This document shows positions 1-7,383 of a stretch of 7,442 nucleotides of DNA, piece by piece. A model generated the notes under the pieces. The model did no database searches and had not been told where the DNA came from. It saw only the letters and a program-made list of their open reading frames with translations. Made by a program: the position numbers and the translations under genes. The stretch is from Bacteroidota bacterium. Lineage in GTDB: Bacteria > Bacteroidota > Bacteroidia > Chitinophagales > Saprospiraceae. The stretch's first letter is position 1, and every line of letters begins with the position of its first letter. Where the stretch lies: the NCBI GenBank assembly GCA_029573365.1, contig JAKQGD010000132.1, positions 1 through 7,442 of the forward strand. Direction: 5' to 3'.

Positions 1-64
1 AGGCAGATGCGACCATAGCCACAGATACAAGAAGCACAGAAAAGATGGTTTTTAAAATGTTCAT
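1..64 (-). CDS. Exported protein, N-terminal fragment (signal peptide only)
   Basis: This is the start of a gene that runs off the left edge of the window. The minus strand from the ATG at 62-64 reads 21 open codons, MNILKTIFSVLLVSVAMVAS followed by A. This is a typical Sec signal peptide: a short N-region with one lysine, a hydrophobic core of about 14 residues, and a small-residue A-S-A end that could be the cleavage site. The mature protein is outside the window, so its function cannot be named. A promoter-like box lies about 36 nt upstream and a terminator-like hairpin lies further upstream, so it is probably transcribed separately from the three-gene operon before it. It is too short to appear in a normal ORF scan. 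Confidence 0.72.
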   Translation of the reverse strand, partial: MNILKTIFSVLLVSVAMVASA

Positions 65-99
65 GCAGGTATTGATTTTGATGGTAAACGAGTATGGCA

Positions 100-109
100 C
101 AAAAATAAT
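100..109 (-). promoter_or_regulatory. Bacteroidota-type -7 promoter box for the left-edge gene
   Basis: The minus strand reads ATTATTTTTG, which contains a full match to the Bacteroidota sigma-ABfr -7 consensus TAnnTTTG (100-107). It lies about 36 nt before the ATG at 64, which would leave a leader of roughly 25-30 nt. A clear -33 TTG/TTTG box is not seen; the nearest candidate is a TTAA at about 127-130. The same ten bases occur in front of the operon at 7380-7389. The AT-rich setting makes chance matches possible. Confidence 0.45.
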
Positions 110-157
110 TACAATTAATGGATAATTTAACTTTTCTATAATTGTCTGCAGAAATGA

Positions 158-187
158 AAAGGGAGCTGACACTGGCCCGCTCCCTTT
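158..187 (-). terminator. Stem-loop terminator candidate after the cargo gene
   Basis: A perfect 9-bp inverted repeat, AAAGGGAGC (158-166) and GCTCCCTTT (179-187), encloses a 12-nt loop. On the minus strand it begins about 29 nt after the TGA at 216-218 and its 3' arm runs into TTTTCATTTC, a short interrupted T-tract. This fits a rho-independent terminator for the three-gene operon. On the plus strand the hairpin is followed by AACAATC with no T-run, so the minus strand is the sensible orientation. The T-tract is weak, so some read-through into the left-edge gene is possible. Confidence 0.6.
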
Positions 188-215
188 AACAATCAACTCA
201 AACAGACAATCAAAA

Positions 216-3200
216 TCATCTGAGTAGACTTACATTTCCTTTTTTAATAAACTGGTCGCCGTTGATGCAGGTACCTGTCAGATAATAGGCATAAGCATCA
301 GGTGCAAGTTCGGTGCCGTTATAGGTGCCATCCCAGCCTGTATTTATATCCTGAGTGCTAAACATCTCTCTTCCCCACCTGTTGTAAATCACCAGTGTCA
401 TTTCTGTGATGACATTGGATTTGACATATAAAACGTCGTTTTTACCATCGCCATTGGGCGAAAAGGCATTAGGCAGGTATTCGTCCTTGTCGGTACAGCC
501 TACCACCCTAACATTGACCGTCACCTGTCCTGTACCTGTACATCCATTTGCATCTGTGACAGTGACTGTGTAGGTGGTGTTTTCAATGGGGTCAACAGTC
601 GTATCTGTGCCAGTGTCTCCGTTGCTCCACGCGTAAGTAGCACCTGGCAGAGGGTTTTTGACTGACAGGACGGCATCACGACCCTGATTTATTTCAACCA
701 CCTGATCATCAAACTGCACTGACAGCGGGTCCAAAACCTGAGGAGAGTAGGTCAGGGTTTCAATACAACCTGTGACCTGGTTGGTGACAACGACCGTGAG
801 TTGTTGTCCCGGCAACATCCTGACCGTAGGATTGGCAGTATTTGCCCCTGATACGATATAGGCTTCCGGTGACCACTCATATGTGTACGGGCCTTGTCCC
901 TGCACTGAGATGCTTACCTCTGATGGTTGGTTGTGACAAAGCAAACCTGAAAACTGATAAACTAGAGGTGCCTTGACATCCGGTGTCATTTGTTTGGTTT
1001 CGGAACATCCTGTTTCCTTGTTTGTGAGCTTCAGAGTTATGGTTTTGCCGGGGATGGCCATGACTAATGGCGAAGCAGTGTTGCCTCCCATCACAATACA
1101 CTCGGCAGGTGTCCATACATAGTCATAGTTGTCTGGAGCGTTGATATTGGCCATGATGCGGTATTCAGAGCCGGGACAAATGATTTCGGGCCATGTGACC
1201 GAGTAATCAAATTTGAATACCCTTACAGTGGTGGTCACTGTATCCGTACAACCTTTTTCTGTGGTGGCAGTAACCTTGACAGTAATGTCATTCAGGGTGT
1301 TGATTGATACAGAGTTTCCGGTACCTATCTGTGTACCTGCTTCGTTTGTCCATATATATCTGGCAGATGGGTCATTTGAAGTTGCAGTAAGCTGGATGGA
1401 TTCTCCTTCGCAGATGACTTCCTCCGGTATTGGGTTTATGGCAAAATCCGGAGCTATGATTACCTGTACAGTTACCTCGGCAAACGGACAAGTGGGTTGG
1501 ATATTGGTAAGTGTGACGTTGTATGTACCAGGCCTGGAAAACTTGTGGCAAGGTATGGCAGACGACGATGTATTGTTGCTTCCACTGTCAGGGTCATCGA
1601 AGTTCCACAGAACATTGCCCTGATAGTCGCCTTCCACTTCAAAACACACTTCACGGCTGTTACATTCCGTAAGGGTATAATTAACATCCACCTCCTGATC
1701 ACCCACACTGGGCACAAGTATCTGCTTTGTAACCGGAGTAAAAGCACAGGCTGTATTGGTGTTAGTCAATGTAACTGTGTACGTACCTCCAAAAGGAAAT
1801 TTGAAACACGGATTTTCTACTGTTGACGTATCGTTGGATGCAGTGGTGCCAAAATCCCAAAGCAAGCTACCGCTATAGTTTCCTGTAAGGGTAAAGCACA
1901 TGGTCTCATCTTCGCAGGATCTTAATACTGAGGTAAAGTTTACCTCGGGTGCATCTACAATCATGACATGGATAATGGCAGTATCTCTGCAACCATACTG
2001 ATTGTTTACAAAGCCGGAAACAGTATATCCTGATGTATCTCCCGGTAAAGTGGTCAGTGTGATGGTGGAGCCTGTTGTATTGATAAAATGAGCGTCGTCC
2101 CATGCATATTCTAGGATATGTCCGGAAATGTTGTTTAGCAGATTTACAGAAACGGTATCACCCCGGCATATAGATATCTGTCGAGGGTATGAAATATCTA
2201 CCGGCTGCAGGTACACAGTAACAGAATCTGTAACATCTCCGCAGACAGCACCAACGGACCTGACATAAAAAGTTGAAGATAAGCCGGCAAAGGTTGTGAT
2301 CAGCCTCTCTTCGGTAGAAATAACCGGATTAAACAAAGCATTGGTAGACCATTCAAAACTGGAGTTTCCTCCCGAAACGGTAAGGTCTGCATTGCCGTCA
2401 CACACATTTCTGCTGCCTGTTATAGTGAGGGGCTCAGTATTTGGCCGGACAATAATTTCTATGGTCCCTGTGTTGGTACATAGTTGAGGGTTGGTAACAG
2501 TGACGTTGTAAATCCCGGACATCGTGCCCTGGAAATATGGGTTGCTTGGGTCACTGAGGTCTAGGCCTTCAGGTGGAGACCATTGATATATATTAAGAGT
2601 ATCCGGCACACTCAATAATGGAATACGGTCACCGGGACATACGGTAAATTGTGAGCCAGCCAGATTGAGCTCAGGTTTTACAGAACCCGCAGAGGCTACT
2701 ATCTGCTTATAAACTATTGAGTCACAGGCTCCGTTTGCTGATCTGGCCAGCATACGCACTGTATAGGCACCCGGCTGTGGGTACGTAAAGACAGGATTGA
2801 CCTCAGTGCTGATGAAAGTGGTGTCCGTGGACGGATAATTAAAGTTCCACTCATAAGAGCTGCCATCTGTGGTAGTATTGGTAAAAGTAAAGTTGAGGCT
2901 GTCACAGGCATTTATATTTACATCAAACCCTGCTGCCAATGGCTCCAGGCATTGCCTCACATTGTACTGAAAATCTCTCCTTACAGTGGATAGCAAAATA
3001 CCGTTGCGGTATTCTTCGACACAGATACCAATCAAAAACTGCCCTATCAGATTTGGATTGGCTGTAATGATCCCTGTCATAGGGTCTATTTGCAGCGGAA
3101 CACCTCCCATCATATCCTGTTCGCTATACGGGTTGAGCCAGAAAACGGGCGAATAGGGTGGGGCAAAAGGAGGTTGAGGCCTGGGATTTGTAAATGATCC

Positions 3201-3821
3201 ACCGTCATAAGGAGTACATATCCTGTAGACCAACGAATCTCCGTCGGCGTCTACGGCCGAATGATTAAAATAGAGAGGGGTGTTGGCACATATGTACACA
3301 TCGGGCCAGGCCACAAACTCAGGTGAAGAATTGCCTTCCATCAGCACTTTTTCCGTCAGTTCTATCCATTCAGTTGTTCCGGAATAAAGGGGGTCTATAA
3401 CGTTGTTAAGACTACCGTTTCTGCAGCATCGCTGATAGGCAATGATGTAACCGCCCTGGATAAATGGAAGATCTATGGTGTCGCGGTATCTGGTACGCTG
3501 AACACATACCTCTGAGCCTATAAATCCACATTTTGACACAATGGTATTGCCCACAGTATCGCTGGCCATAAAGGGTATCCTGATGTCTTCAATAAGCAGG
3601 TTAGTAGCGGCTGAAAAGATGCCGATGGAAGCCGGATTGTCATATCCCACCTGGCCGAGCGTACAGTCCCTCTGAAGGGTCAGTGTGATTTCATAGGAAG
3701 AGCCACCCACATGCCGGTACACGATTTGGCCTCCCACTATGTGTGTTGCCTCTGCCCTTGGAGCCAGGAAGAAGGCCAGTATCAGAGGCAGAAGTCTAAA
3801 TATATATGATTTATTTGTCAT
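216..3821 (-). CDS. Large Ig/PKD-repeat surface protein with T9SS type B sorting domain (gliding motility-associated C-terminal domain)
   Basis: This 1201-residue protein is a secreted, probably cell-surface, adhesin-like protein. Residues 1-25 are a signal peptide ending A-E-A before THIVGG. Residues 26 to about 290 form a conserved N-terminal region with a CC pair (132-133) and an acidic DADGDSLVYR motif (191-200) like those of cadherin-type calcium-binding modules. About nine Ig/PKD-like modules follow, near 295-375, 384-460, 463-540, 541-622, 626-704, 712-790, 793-869, 871-950 and 951-1030, and a tenth at 1032-1106. Many end in a Tyr-Thr-Val-Thr-like strand and most carry cysteines. Residues 1116-1201 are a CHU_C/type B sorting domain with LPNAFSPNGDGKND, IYNRWG and a GWDGTYNG turn. 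An in-frame TGA at 3828-3830 fixes the ATG at 3821 as the most upstream start. The gene lies 25 nt after the PorE-like gene, as the last gene of the operon. Its ligand is unknown, and an enzymatic role is unlikely because no catalytic domain is visible. Confidence 0.93.
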   Translation of the reverse strand: MTNKSYIFRLLPLILAFFLAPRAEATHIVGGQIVYRHVGGSSYEITLTLQRDCTLGQVGYDNPASIGIFSAATNLLIEDIRIPFMASDTVGNTIVSKCGFIGSEVCVQRTRYRDTIDLPFIQGGYIIAYQRCCRNGSLNNVIDPLYSGTTEWIELTEKVLMEGNSSPEFVAWPDVYICANTPLYFNHSAVDADGDSLVYRICTPYDGGSFTNPRPQPPFAPPYSPVFWLNPYSEQDMMGGVPLQIDPMTGIITANPNLIGQFLIGICVEEYRNGILLSTVRRDFQYNVRQCLEPLAAGFDVNINACDSLNFTFTNTTTDGSSYEWNFNYPSTDTTFISTEVNPVFTYPQPGAYTVRMLARSANGACDSIVYKQIVASAGSVKPELNLAGSQFTVCPGDRIPLLSVPDTLNIYQWSPPEGLDLSDPSNPYFQGTMSGIYNVTVTNPQLCTNTGTIEIIVRPNTEPLTITGSRNVCDGNADLTVSGGNSSFEWSTNALFNPVISTEERLITTFAGLSSTFYVRSVGAVCGDVTDSVTVYLQPVDISYPRQISICRGDTVSVNLLNNISGHILEYAWDDAHFINTTGSTITLTTLPGDTSGYTVSGFVNNQYGCRDTAIIHVMIVDAPEVNFTSVLRSCEDETMCFTLTGNYSGSLLWDFGTTASNDTSTVENPCFKFPFGGTYTVTLTNTNTACAFTPVTKQILVPSVGDQEVDVNYTLTECNSREVCFEVEGDYQGNVLWNFDDPDSGSNNTSSSAIPCHKFSRPGTYNVTLTNIQPTCPFAEVTVQVIIAPDFAINPIPEEVICEGESIQLTATSNDPSARYIWTNEAGTQIGTGNSVSINTLNDITVKVTATTEKGCTDTVTTTVRVFKFDYSVTWPEIICPGSEYRIMANINAPDNYDYVWTPAECIVMGGNTASPLVMAIPGKTITLKLTNKETGCSETKQMTPDVKAPLVYQFSGLLCHNQPSEVSISVQGQGPYTYEWSPEAYIVSGANTANPTVRMLPGQQLTVVVTNQVTGCIETLTYSPQVLDPLSVQFDDQVVEINQGRDAVLSVKNPLPGATYAWSNGDTGTDTTVDPIENTTYTVTVTDANGCTGTGQVTVNVRVVGCTDKDEYLPNAFSPNGDGKNDVLYVKSNVITEMTLVIYNRWGREMFSTQDINTGWDGTYNGTELAPDAYAYYLTGTCINGDQFIKKGNVSLLR
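732..1211 (-). repeat. Tandem pair of 80-residue Ig-like modules inside the cargo protein
   Basis: Residues 871-950 and 951-1030 are neighbouring copies of one module. Aligned without gaps at a period of exactly 80 residues, 901-942 and 981-1022 agree at 21 of 42 positions by my hand count. Shared landmarks are Y-x-W-x-P, I-V-x-G-x-N-T-A-x-P, PG and TN-x-x-TGC-x-ET. This points to an internal duplication that has since diverged. Similarity is at the protein level; the DNA copies are not near-identical. Confidence 0.8.
1452..1946 (-). repeat. Tandem pair of four-cysteine PKD-like modules inside the cargo protein
   Basis: Residues 626-704 and 712-790 are neighbouring copies, 84-86 residues apart. 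Both contain an LW-[DN]-F motif (WDFG at 655, WNFD at 739), which resembles the PKD WDFGD core, then PC-x-KF, GTY-x-VTLTN and C-x-F. Four cysteines fall at matching places: 636, 642, 672 and 692 against 720, 726, 758 and 778. This suggests two disulfide bonds per module, and a duplication separate from the pair nearer the C-terminus. Confidence 0.8.
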
Positions 3822-3846
3822 TTTAGTTCAATTTATTGATATACAA

Positions 3847-6246
3847 TTAATTATAGTTGACCTTGATGATTTCAACCCTTCGTTCGCGAGCTGCATTAAT
3901 GTTGTAAATGGAATTCCTTTCGTCATTGAGATCCTTTACAACATTGGCCTTGGCAGAGGTGTCTCCAAATGAAACGTCCTTGAGTTTGAGGGTGCCATTG
4001 TCTATGTACCTGGCAAGGCGGCCTCCGTTCCAGCTTCGTATTTCATTTCTGATGGAATGCACTCTTCGTTCGCTGAGAGTTTTGTTGTAATCTGATTTAG
4101 ACCTTGGAGATGCAAATCCTCTTACCTCCAGCTCTATCTTTTCGCCGGACTCCATCCTGTGTACCAGTTGTTCTATAAAGGCCACAAACCTGTCCTTTCC
4201 GTCACGTACATCCTGCTCAAAAAATGACTCTATTTCCTGTGCTGCCTCTGTTTTGGAAGGCCCTTGCAGCGGACCCGTAAACTTCTCTACATATTCCTGC
4301 TTTCTGGACAGATAGTTTTCGGCCAGAGATACATACCTTGAACTTGTTGTGGGCTGTTTGCTTCTTGGATCAGGGTAGTCGTTGTCAAAATACAGAGAAA
4401 TGGGCAATAGGTCCTGAAGAACAACTTTTTGCAGGAACATATCCTGTCTTATAATCCCAGTTTTTCCGGCCGTACTGATCGTGGCTGAGGATGGGCTGTA
4501 ACCCGGCTTTTCGGCTGTCAGTATGTAATTGTGACCGGCTATGAGGTCAAAGGCAAAATCATGTCCAGTATCATTGGTAATGGTCACTTTTTTAACAGTA
4601 CCGTCGGTCAGGTCTGTAAGGGTCACCGTGGTGCCTATTAGCTGCTGTTTTGTAGGTTGCTCAAATGTCAGCACTTCGAGCCTGAGCTTTGATGGTGACA
4701 GATATAGCTTTTTGGAGATATTGCCTGCTTCGCGGGTTGTAAACCTCTCCGTAGCCATAGTGTATCCATCTTTCGTGGCTGTAAGTCTGTATTTTTTACC
4801 GGGAAGGAGCTTGAATCTTTCTACATTTTCGGAAGCACCATTGGTGATACAGGATATTTCTGCTCCTGTTTCGTCGTCGTACAGACAGACGGTGGTTCCG
4901 TTGAGTGGTATGTCGGCTCCTTCTACAAATGTAGTCACATCGAGGATCATTTCCATGTCAATGTCCACCTTATAAATATCCATGCAGCATGCTTCATAAC
5001 TCTCATATTGATAGGCAGCCCCGGCTCTGTTGGAGGTGAGATAACCCTTGCCGGTATCTGAATCCATATAAAAGTACATATCATTCATGCTGGTGTTGAA
5101 TGGTGCCGGCAGCAATACCGGAGTCTTGTCCTGCTCTGACATTCTGAATATGTCCAGACCACCGAAGCCATCTCTGCCATCCGTACTGAAGTAGAGCATG
5201 TTGTTTGAAAAATTGTAGAAAGGTGTAATCTCGTCACCCTCGGTGTTTACGCTTGACAGGTTTATAGCCGGGCCATAAGTGCCTCCGTTCATAACACTGT
5301 ACCAGATGTCTCTGCCGCCACGTCCACCCTGTCTGTCAGAGACGAAGTAGAGTACTTCTGCTCCTGTAGCCAGATCTTTGCCCGGGCAAGGCTGAGTATT
5401 ACTGGCTCCTGCATTTATATTGCTGTCTAGAAGGGTGGCATTGGAAAACTGTCCGTTTTTATCCACGTCACTCGTATATATTTTACAAGCCTGTGTCCAC
5501 CCATTGACATAATCGCAGATGCTGTAATAAACCTTGGTCCCTTGTGGATTAAAGGCAAAGTTTGCTACCGAAAGATCCTCCTTGTTTATGGTCCATGGAA
5601 GGACCTGCGGTGTCTCGTCGCCACTTTTTACCAGGGTGCGGGCGACCTGCTTGTTTCTCAGCTTTTTACTGTCGCTTTCGAATCTTAGACTCGAAAAATA
5701 CATGTTGCCATCTCTGTCAGAAGCTGCAAAATCAGCATCTGGCGAATTTATATCATCACCTAGTCGCGTCACTTGTACGTTAGGATCGGCCTGTGCTGAA
5801 AGGACTTTTGCCTGGTTGCAGGCATTGATATTTTTCCTTGCCGCCTGTGTCAGCTTCTGGTCCTGGTTGGAGTATTCAGACAGGTATTGTTGGTAATATT
5901 TTACCGCTTCATCATACCGTCCCAGCCTGTGATACATCTCGGCTAGTCTGTAGCCGGCATCCGTATGGGTGTCATTGCCTATGGTGTCGACCAGGTATTG
6001 ATATTTGCCCAGTGCATATCCATAAGCATTGTACATCCTGGCAGCCTCTGCTGTTTTATATACGAGGTCCTGATTTTTTTTATCGAATTTCAAGGCTTGC
6101 TCATAATAGACCAGAGCACCGTGGTAGTTCTGGCTGGCAAAGGCTTTTTCCGCCTCACTGATAAATGCTTTTTTTGTCTGGCCAAGGGTTATGTCTGCCG
6201 TAACTGTCAGAAGCAGCAACAGCAGGAATATGTTTATCTTATTCAT
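3847..6246 (-). CDS. PorE-like periplasmic protein: TPR, PD40 beta-propeller, CRD-like repeats, OmpA-like C-terminus
   Basis: This 799-residue protein probably links the outer membrane to peptidoglycan. Residues 1-23 are a signal peptide ending L-G-Q. Three TPR-like repeats cover about 27-127. A PD40/WD40-like propeller covers about 160-425, with blade motifs such as SDRQGGRGGRDIWYS and STDGRDGFGGLDIFRM. Two homologous carboxypeptidase-regulatory-like beta modules lie near 445-515 and 535-605. The OmpA-like region is at about 610-799, with YNKTLSERRV (720-729) and ARERRVEI near the end. No lipobox cysteine follows the signal peptide, unlike P. gingivalis PorE, which is a lipoprotein. The ATG at 6246 is preferred; a TTG at 6255 is the only upstream alternative, since an in-frame TAA sits at 6265-6267. 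The gene lies 47 nt after the PorP/SprF-like gene and 25 nt before the cargo gene. The domain order is that of PorE, but a paralogue serving only this operon is more likely than the core T9SS PorE. Confidence 0.9.
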   Translation of the reverse strand: MNKINIFLLLLLLTVTADITLGQTKKAFISEAEKAFASQNYHGALVYYEQALKFDKKNQDLVYKTAEAARMYNAYGYALGKYQYLVDTIGNDTHTDAGYRLAEMYHRLGRYDEAVKYYQQYLSEYSNQDQKLTQAARKNINACNQAKVLSAQADPNVQVTRLGDDINSPDADFAASDRDGNMYFSSLRFESDSKKLRNKQVARTLVKSGDETPQVLPWTINKEDLSVANFAFNPQGTKVYYSICDYVNGWTQACKIYTSDVDKNGQFSNATLLDSNINAGASNTQPCPGKDLATGAEVLYFVSDRQGGRGGRDIWYSVMNGGTYGPAINLSSVNTEGDEITPFYNFSNNMLYFSTDGRDGFGGLDIFRMSEQDKTPVLLPAPFNTSMNDMYFYMDSDTGKGYLTSNRAGAAYQYESYEACCMDIYKVDIDMEMILDVTTFVEGADIPLNGTTVCLYDDETGAEISCITNGASENVERFKLLPGKKYRLTATKDGYTMATERFTTREAGNISKKLYLSPSKLRLEVLTFEQPTKQQLIGTTVTLTDLTDGTVKKVTITNDTGHDFAFDLIAGHNYILTAEKPGYSPSSATISTAGKTGIIRQDMFLQKVVLQDLLPISLYFDNDYPDPRSKQPTTSSRYVSLAENYLSRKQEYVEKFTGPLQGPSKTEAAQEIESFFEQDVRDGKDRFVAFIEQLVHRMESGEKIELEVRGFASPRSKSDYNKTLSERRVHSIRNEIRSWNGGRLARYIDNGTLKLKDVSFGDTSAKANVVKDLNDERNSIYNINAARERRVEIIKVNYN

Positions 6247-6293
6247 TTTGGTCAATGATTTATTTTAATTTTTAGAATGCTTCTGCTGTCTTG

Positions 6294-7322
6294 TCAGAGT
6301 ATGGGACAGTTCTTAAATCTGAATGGTTTGACATTCTTGATGATGTACCTGAGGTGGATCTCATAGGCACCACGTGAAGTGTTCAGGGCTTTGTTAAAGC
6401 CTGTCCGGTCGATATCCAGGTTAAATCCTGCATAGATATTGTTTACCTGAAAGGCCAGAGTCGGTATAAAAGAGCCGCTTGTCCTGTAGCCCAGGCCCAG
6501 ATGCATCTGAAGCTCCCTGCCTGGATTTTGGTTGAGGTAAAGTTTGCCAAGGCCTCCAAAAACGGTTTCGTTGTATTTATCCTGGATTTGGTGCAAAACA
6601 TGGAGTTGGAGGTCCAACTTTTCAGCAAGCCTAAAATTTCCTGTTCCTGTGAGGCTGAATCTGCGGGGCAGTTTGATATCGCCCAGAGATGTGAATGAGG
6701 TCTTTGGCTCGATGATGTGATTGGCACCGACACCCAGTTGCAGGTTAGTGCGGTCTGACTTTTGGTACAGATAGGCGAGTCCCAGACTTGTTTCCACAAA
6801 AAAGATTCTCTCAGTGTTCTGGAAAGCTTCCTGGCTCGGAAGGTTCGTGTCAAAGACATCACCATTCCACTGTTTGTCCCATCTCAAAGACCCGGTGTCA
6901 AACCCTCTGGTGGCAAAACCTACTCCTGCTCCCAGGCTTATGATATTGTTTGCATTGAGAGAACGGTGCATGGCTCCGTTGATGGTCAGATTGAGTAATG
7001 AGAGCCTGGAATCACCCTGCCGGTCATAGTTGACATTGGCCCCCAGTCCGTAGAAGGTCTTGGTGGTCTCATTACCAGGCATGAAGTTCCTGTCATAAGC
7101 TCCGCTAAAGGTAGTCCATGGAACCGGTACAAATCTCCACTGGTCCCTATGGCTTACAGTAAACCTGTGATCACCGTTGAAAGCACCCGTCAGGGCCGGA
7201 TTGACATTCATGGGCGAATTGTAAAACTGACTGTAATGTAGGTCTTGTCCGAGTATGGTACCCGAAACCAAAACGAATAAAAACAGCCACACATTTTTAA
7301 AGTGTAAAAATCTGATGTACAT
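6294..7322 (-). CDS. PorP/SprF family type IX secretion system outer-membrane protein
   Basis: This 342-residue protein matches the PorP/SprF family from end to end and has the family's usual length. Residues 1-26 are a signal peptide ending L-G-Q. The mature start DLHYSQFYNSPMNVNPALTG (27-46) is the family hallmark. The rest consists of alternating beta strands of barrel type, including GLGANVNYD, SLGAGVGFATRG, LQLGVGANHI, MHLGLGYR and YAGFNLDID. The end, GAYEIHLRYI followed by a terminal CPIL, is also typical. PorP/SprF proteins reside in the outer membrane and are needed for secretion or surface retention of particular T9SS substrates, especially those with type B sorting domains. An in-frame TAG at 7326-7328 rules out any longer start. 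It is the first gene of the operon, and its partner is presumably the cargo encoded two genes later. Genomes usually carry several paralogues, so this need not be the one belonging to the core T9SS. Confidence 0.93.
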   Translation of the reverse strand: MYIRFLHFKNVWLFLFVLVSGTILGQDLHYSQFYNSPMNVNPALTGAFNGDHRFTVSHRDQWRFVPVPWTTFSGAYDRNFMPGNETTKTFYGLGANVNYDRQGDSRLSLLNLTINGAMHRSLNANNIISLGAGVGFATRGFDTGSLRWDKQWNGDVFDTNLPSQEAFQNTERIFFVETSLGLAYLYQKSDRTNLQLGVGANHIIEPKTSFTSLGDIKLPRRFSLTGTGNFRLAEKLDLQLHVLHQIQDKYNETVFGGLGKLYLNQNPGRELQMHLGLGYRTSGSFIPTLAFQVNNIYAGFNLDIDRTGFNKALNTSRGAYEIHLRYIIKNVKPFRFKNCPIL

Positions 7323-7371
7323 AAGCTACGGCATTTAAGCTGATTGATTTATTCTAAAGATTATATTTTAA

Positions 7372-7383
7372 TTTGACGTCAAA
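7372..7383. promoter_or_regulatory. Perfect 12-bp palindrome TTTGACGTCAAA, possible operator
   Basis: TTTGACGTCAAA is a perfect palindrome centred between 7377 and 7378. Its right end overlaps the -7 box candidate (7380-7387), so it would cover the expected transcription start of the operon. A dimeric repressor bound here could block the promoter. No regulator is encoded in the window and the site is short, so this is inference from position and symmetry only. Confidence 0.35.

Noticed and set aside
1213..1623. Open frame of 136 codons on the plus strand opposite the cargo gene
   Set aside because: It lies wholly inside the well-supported minus-strand gene, has no family features, and mirrors the Thr/Val-rich repeat codons of that gene. 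The same applies to the other plus-strand frames in this region, such as 1497-1826 and 2296-2487.
3822..3846. Possible promoter or terminator between the PorE-like gene and the cargo gene
   Set aside because: The gap is 25 nt, AT-rich, and shows neither a TAnnTTTG box nor an inverted repeat, so co-transcription is the simpler reading.
4541..4975. Open frame of 144 codons on the plus strand opposite the PorE-like gene
   Set aside because: It is antisense to a continuous, domain-rich gene, and its Ser/Val-rich composition is what the reverse complement of that gene would give. The frames at 5534-5896, 5562-5783, 5838-6161 and 5965-6258 were dropped for the same reason.
6443..6865. Overlapping minus-strand frame of 140 codons inside the PorP/SprF-like gene
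   Set aside because: It is an out-of-frame shadow of a gene whose own frame matches its family from signal peptide to C-terminus; no frameshift is needed to explain anything.
7326..7334. Two-codon upstream frame ATG-CCG-TAG just before the PorP/SprF-like start
   Set aside because: It is in frame with the gene and could be read as a minimal regulatory leader, but a nine-base match is expected by chance. Its only firm use is that the TAG limits the real start to 7322.
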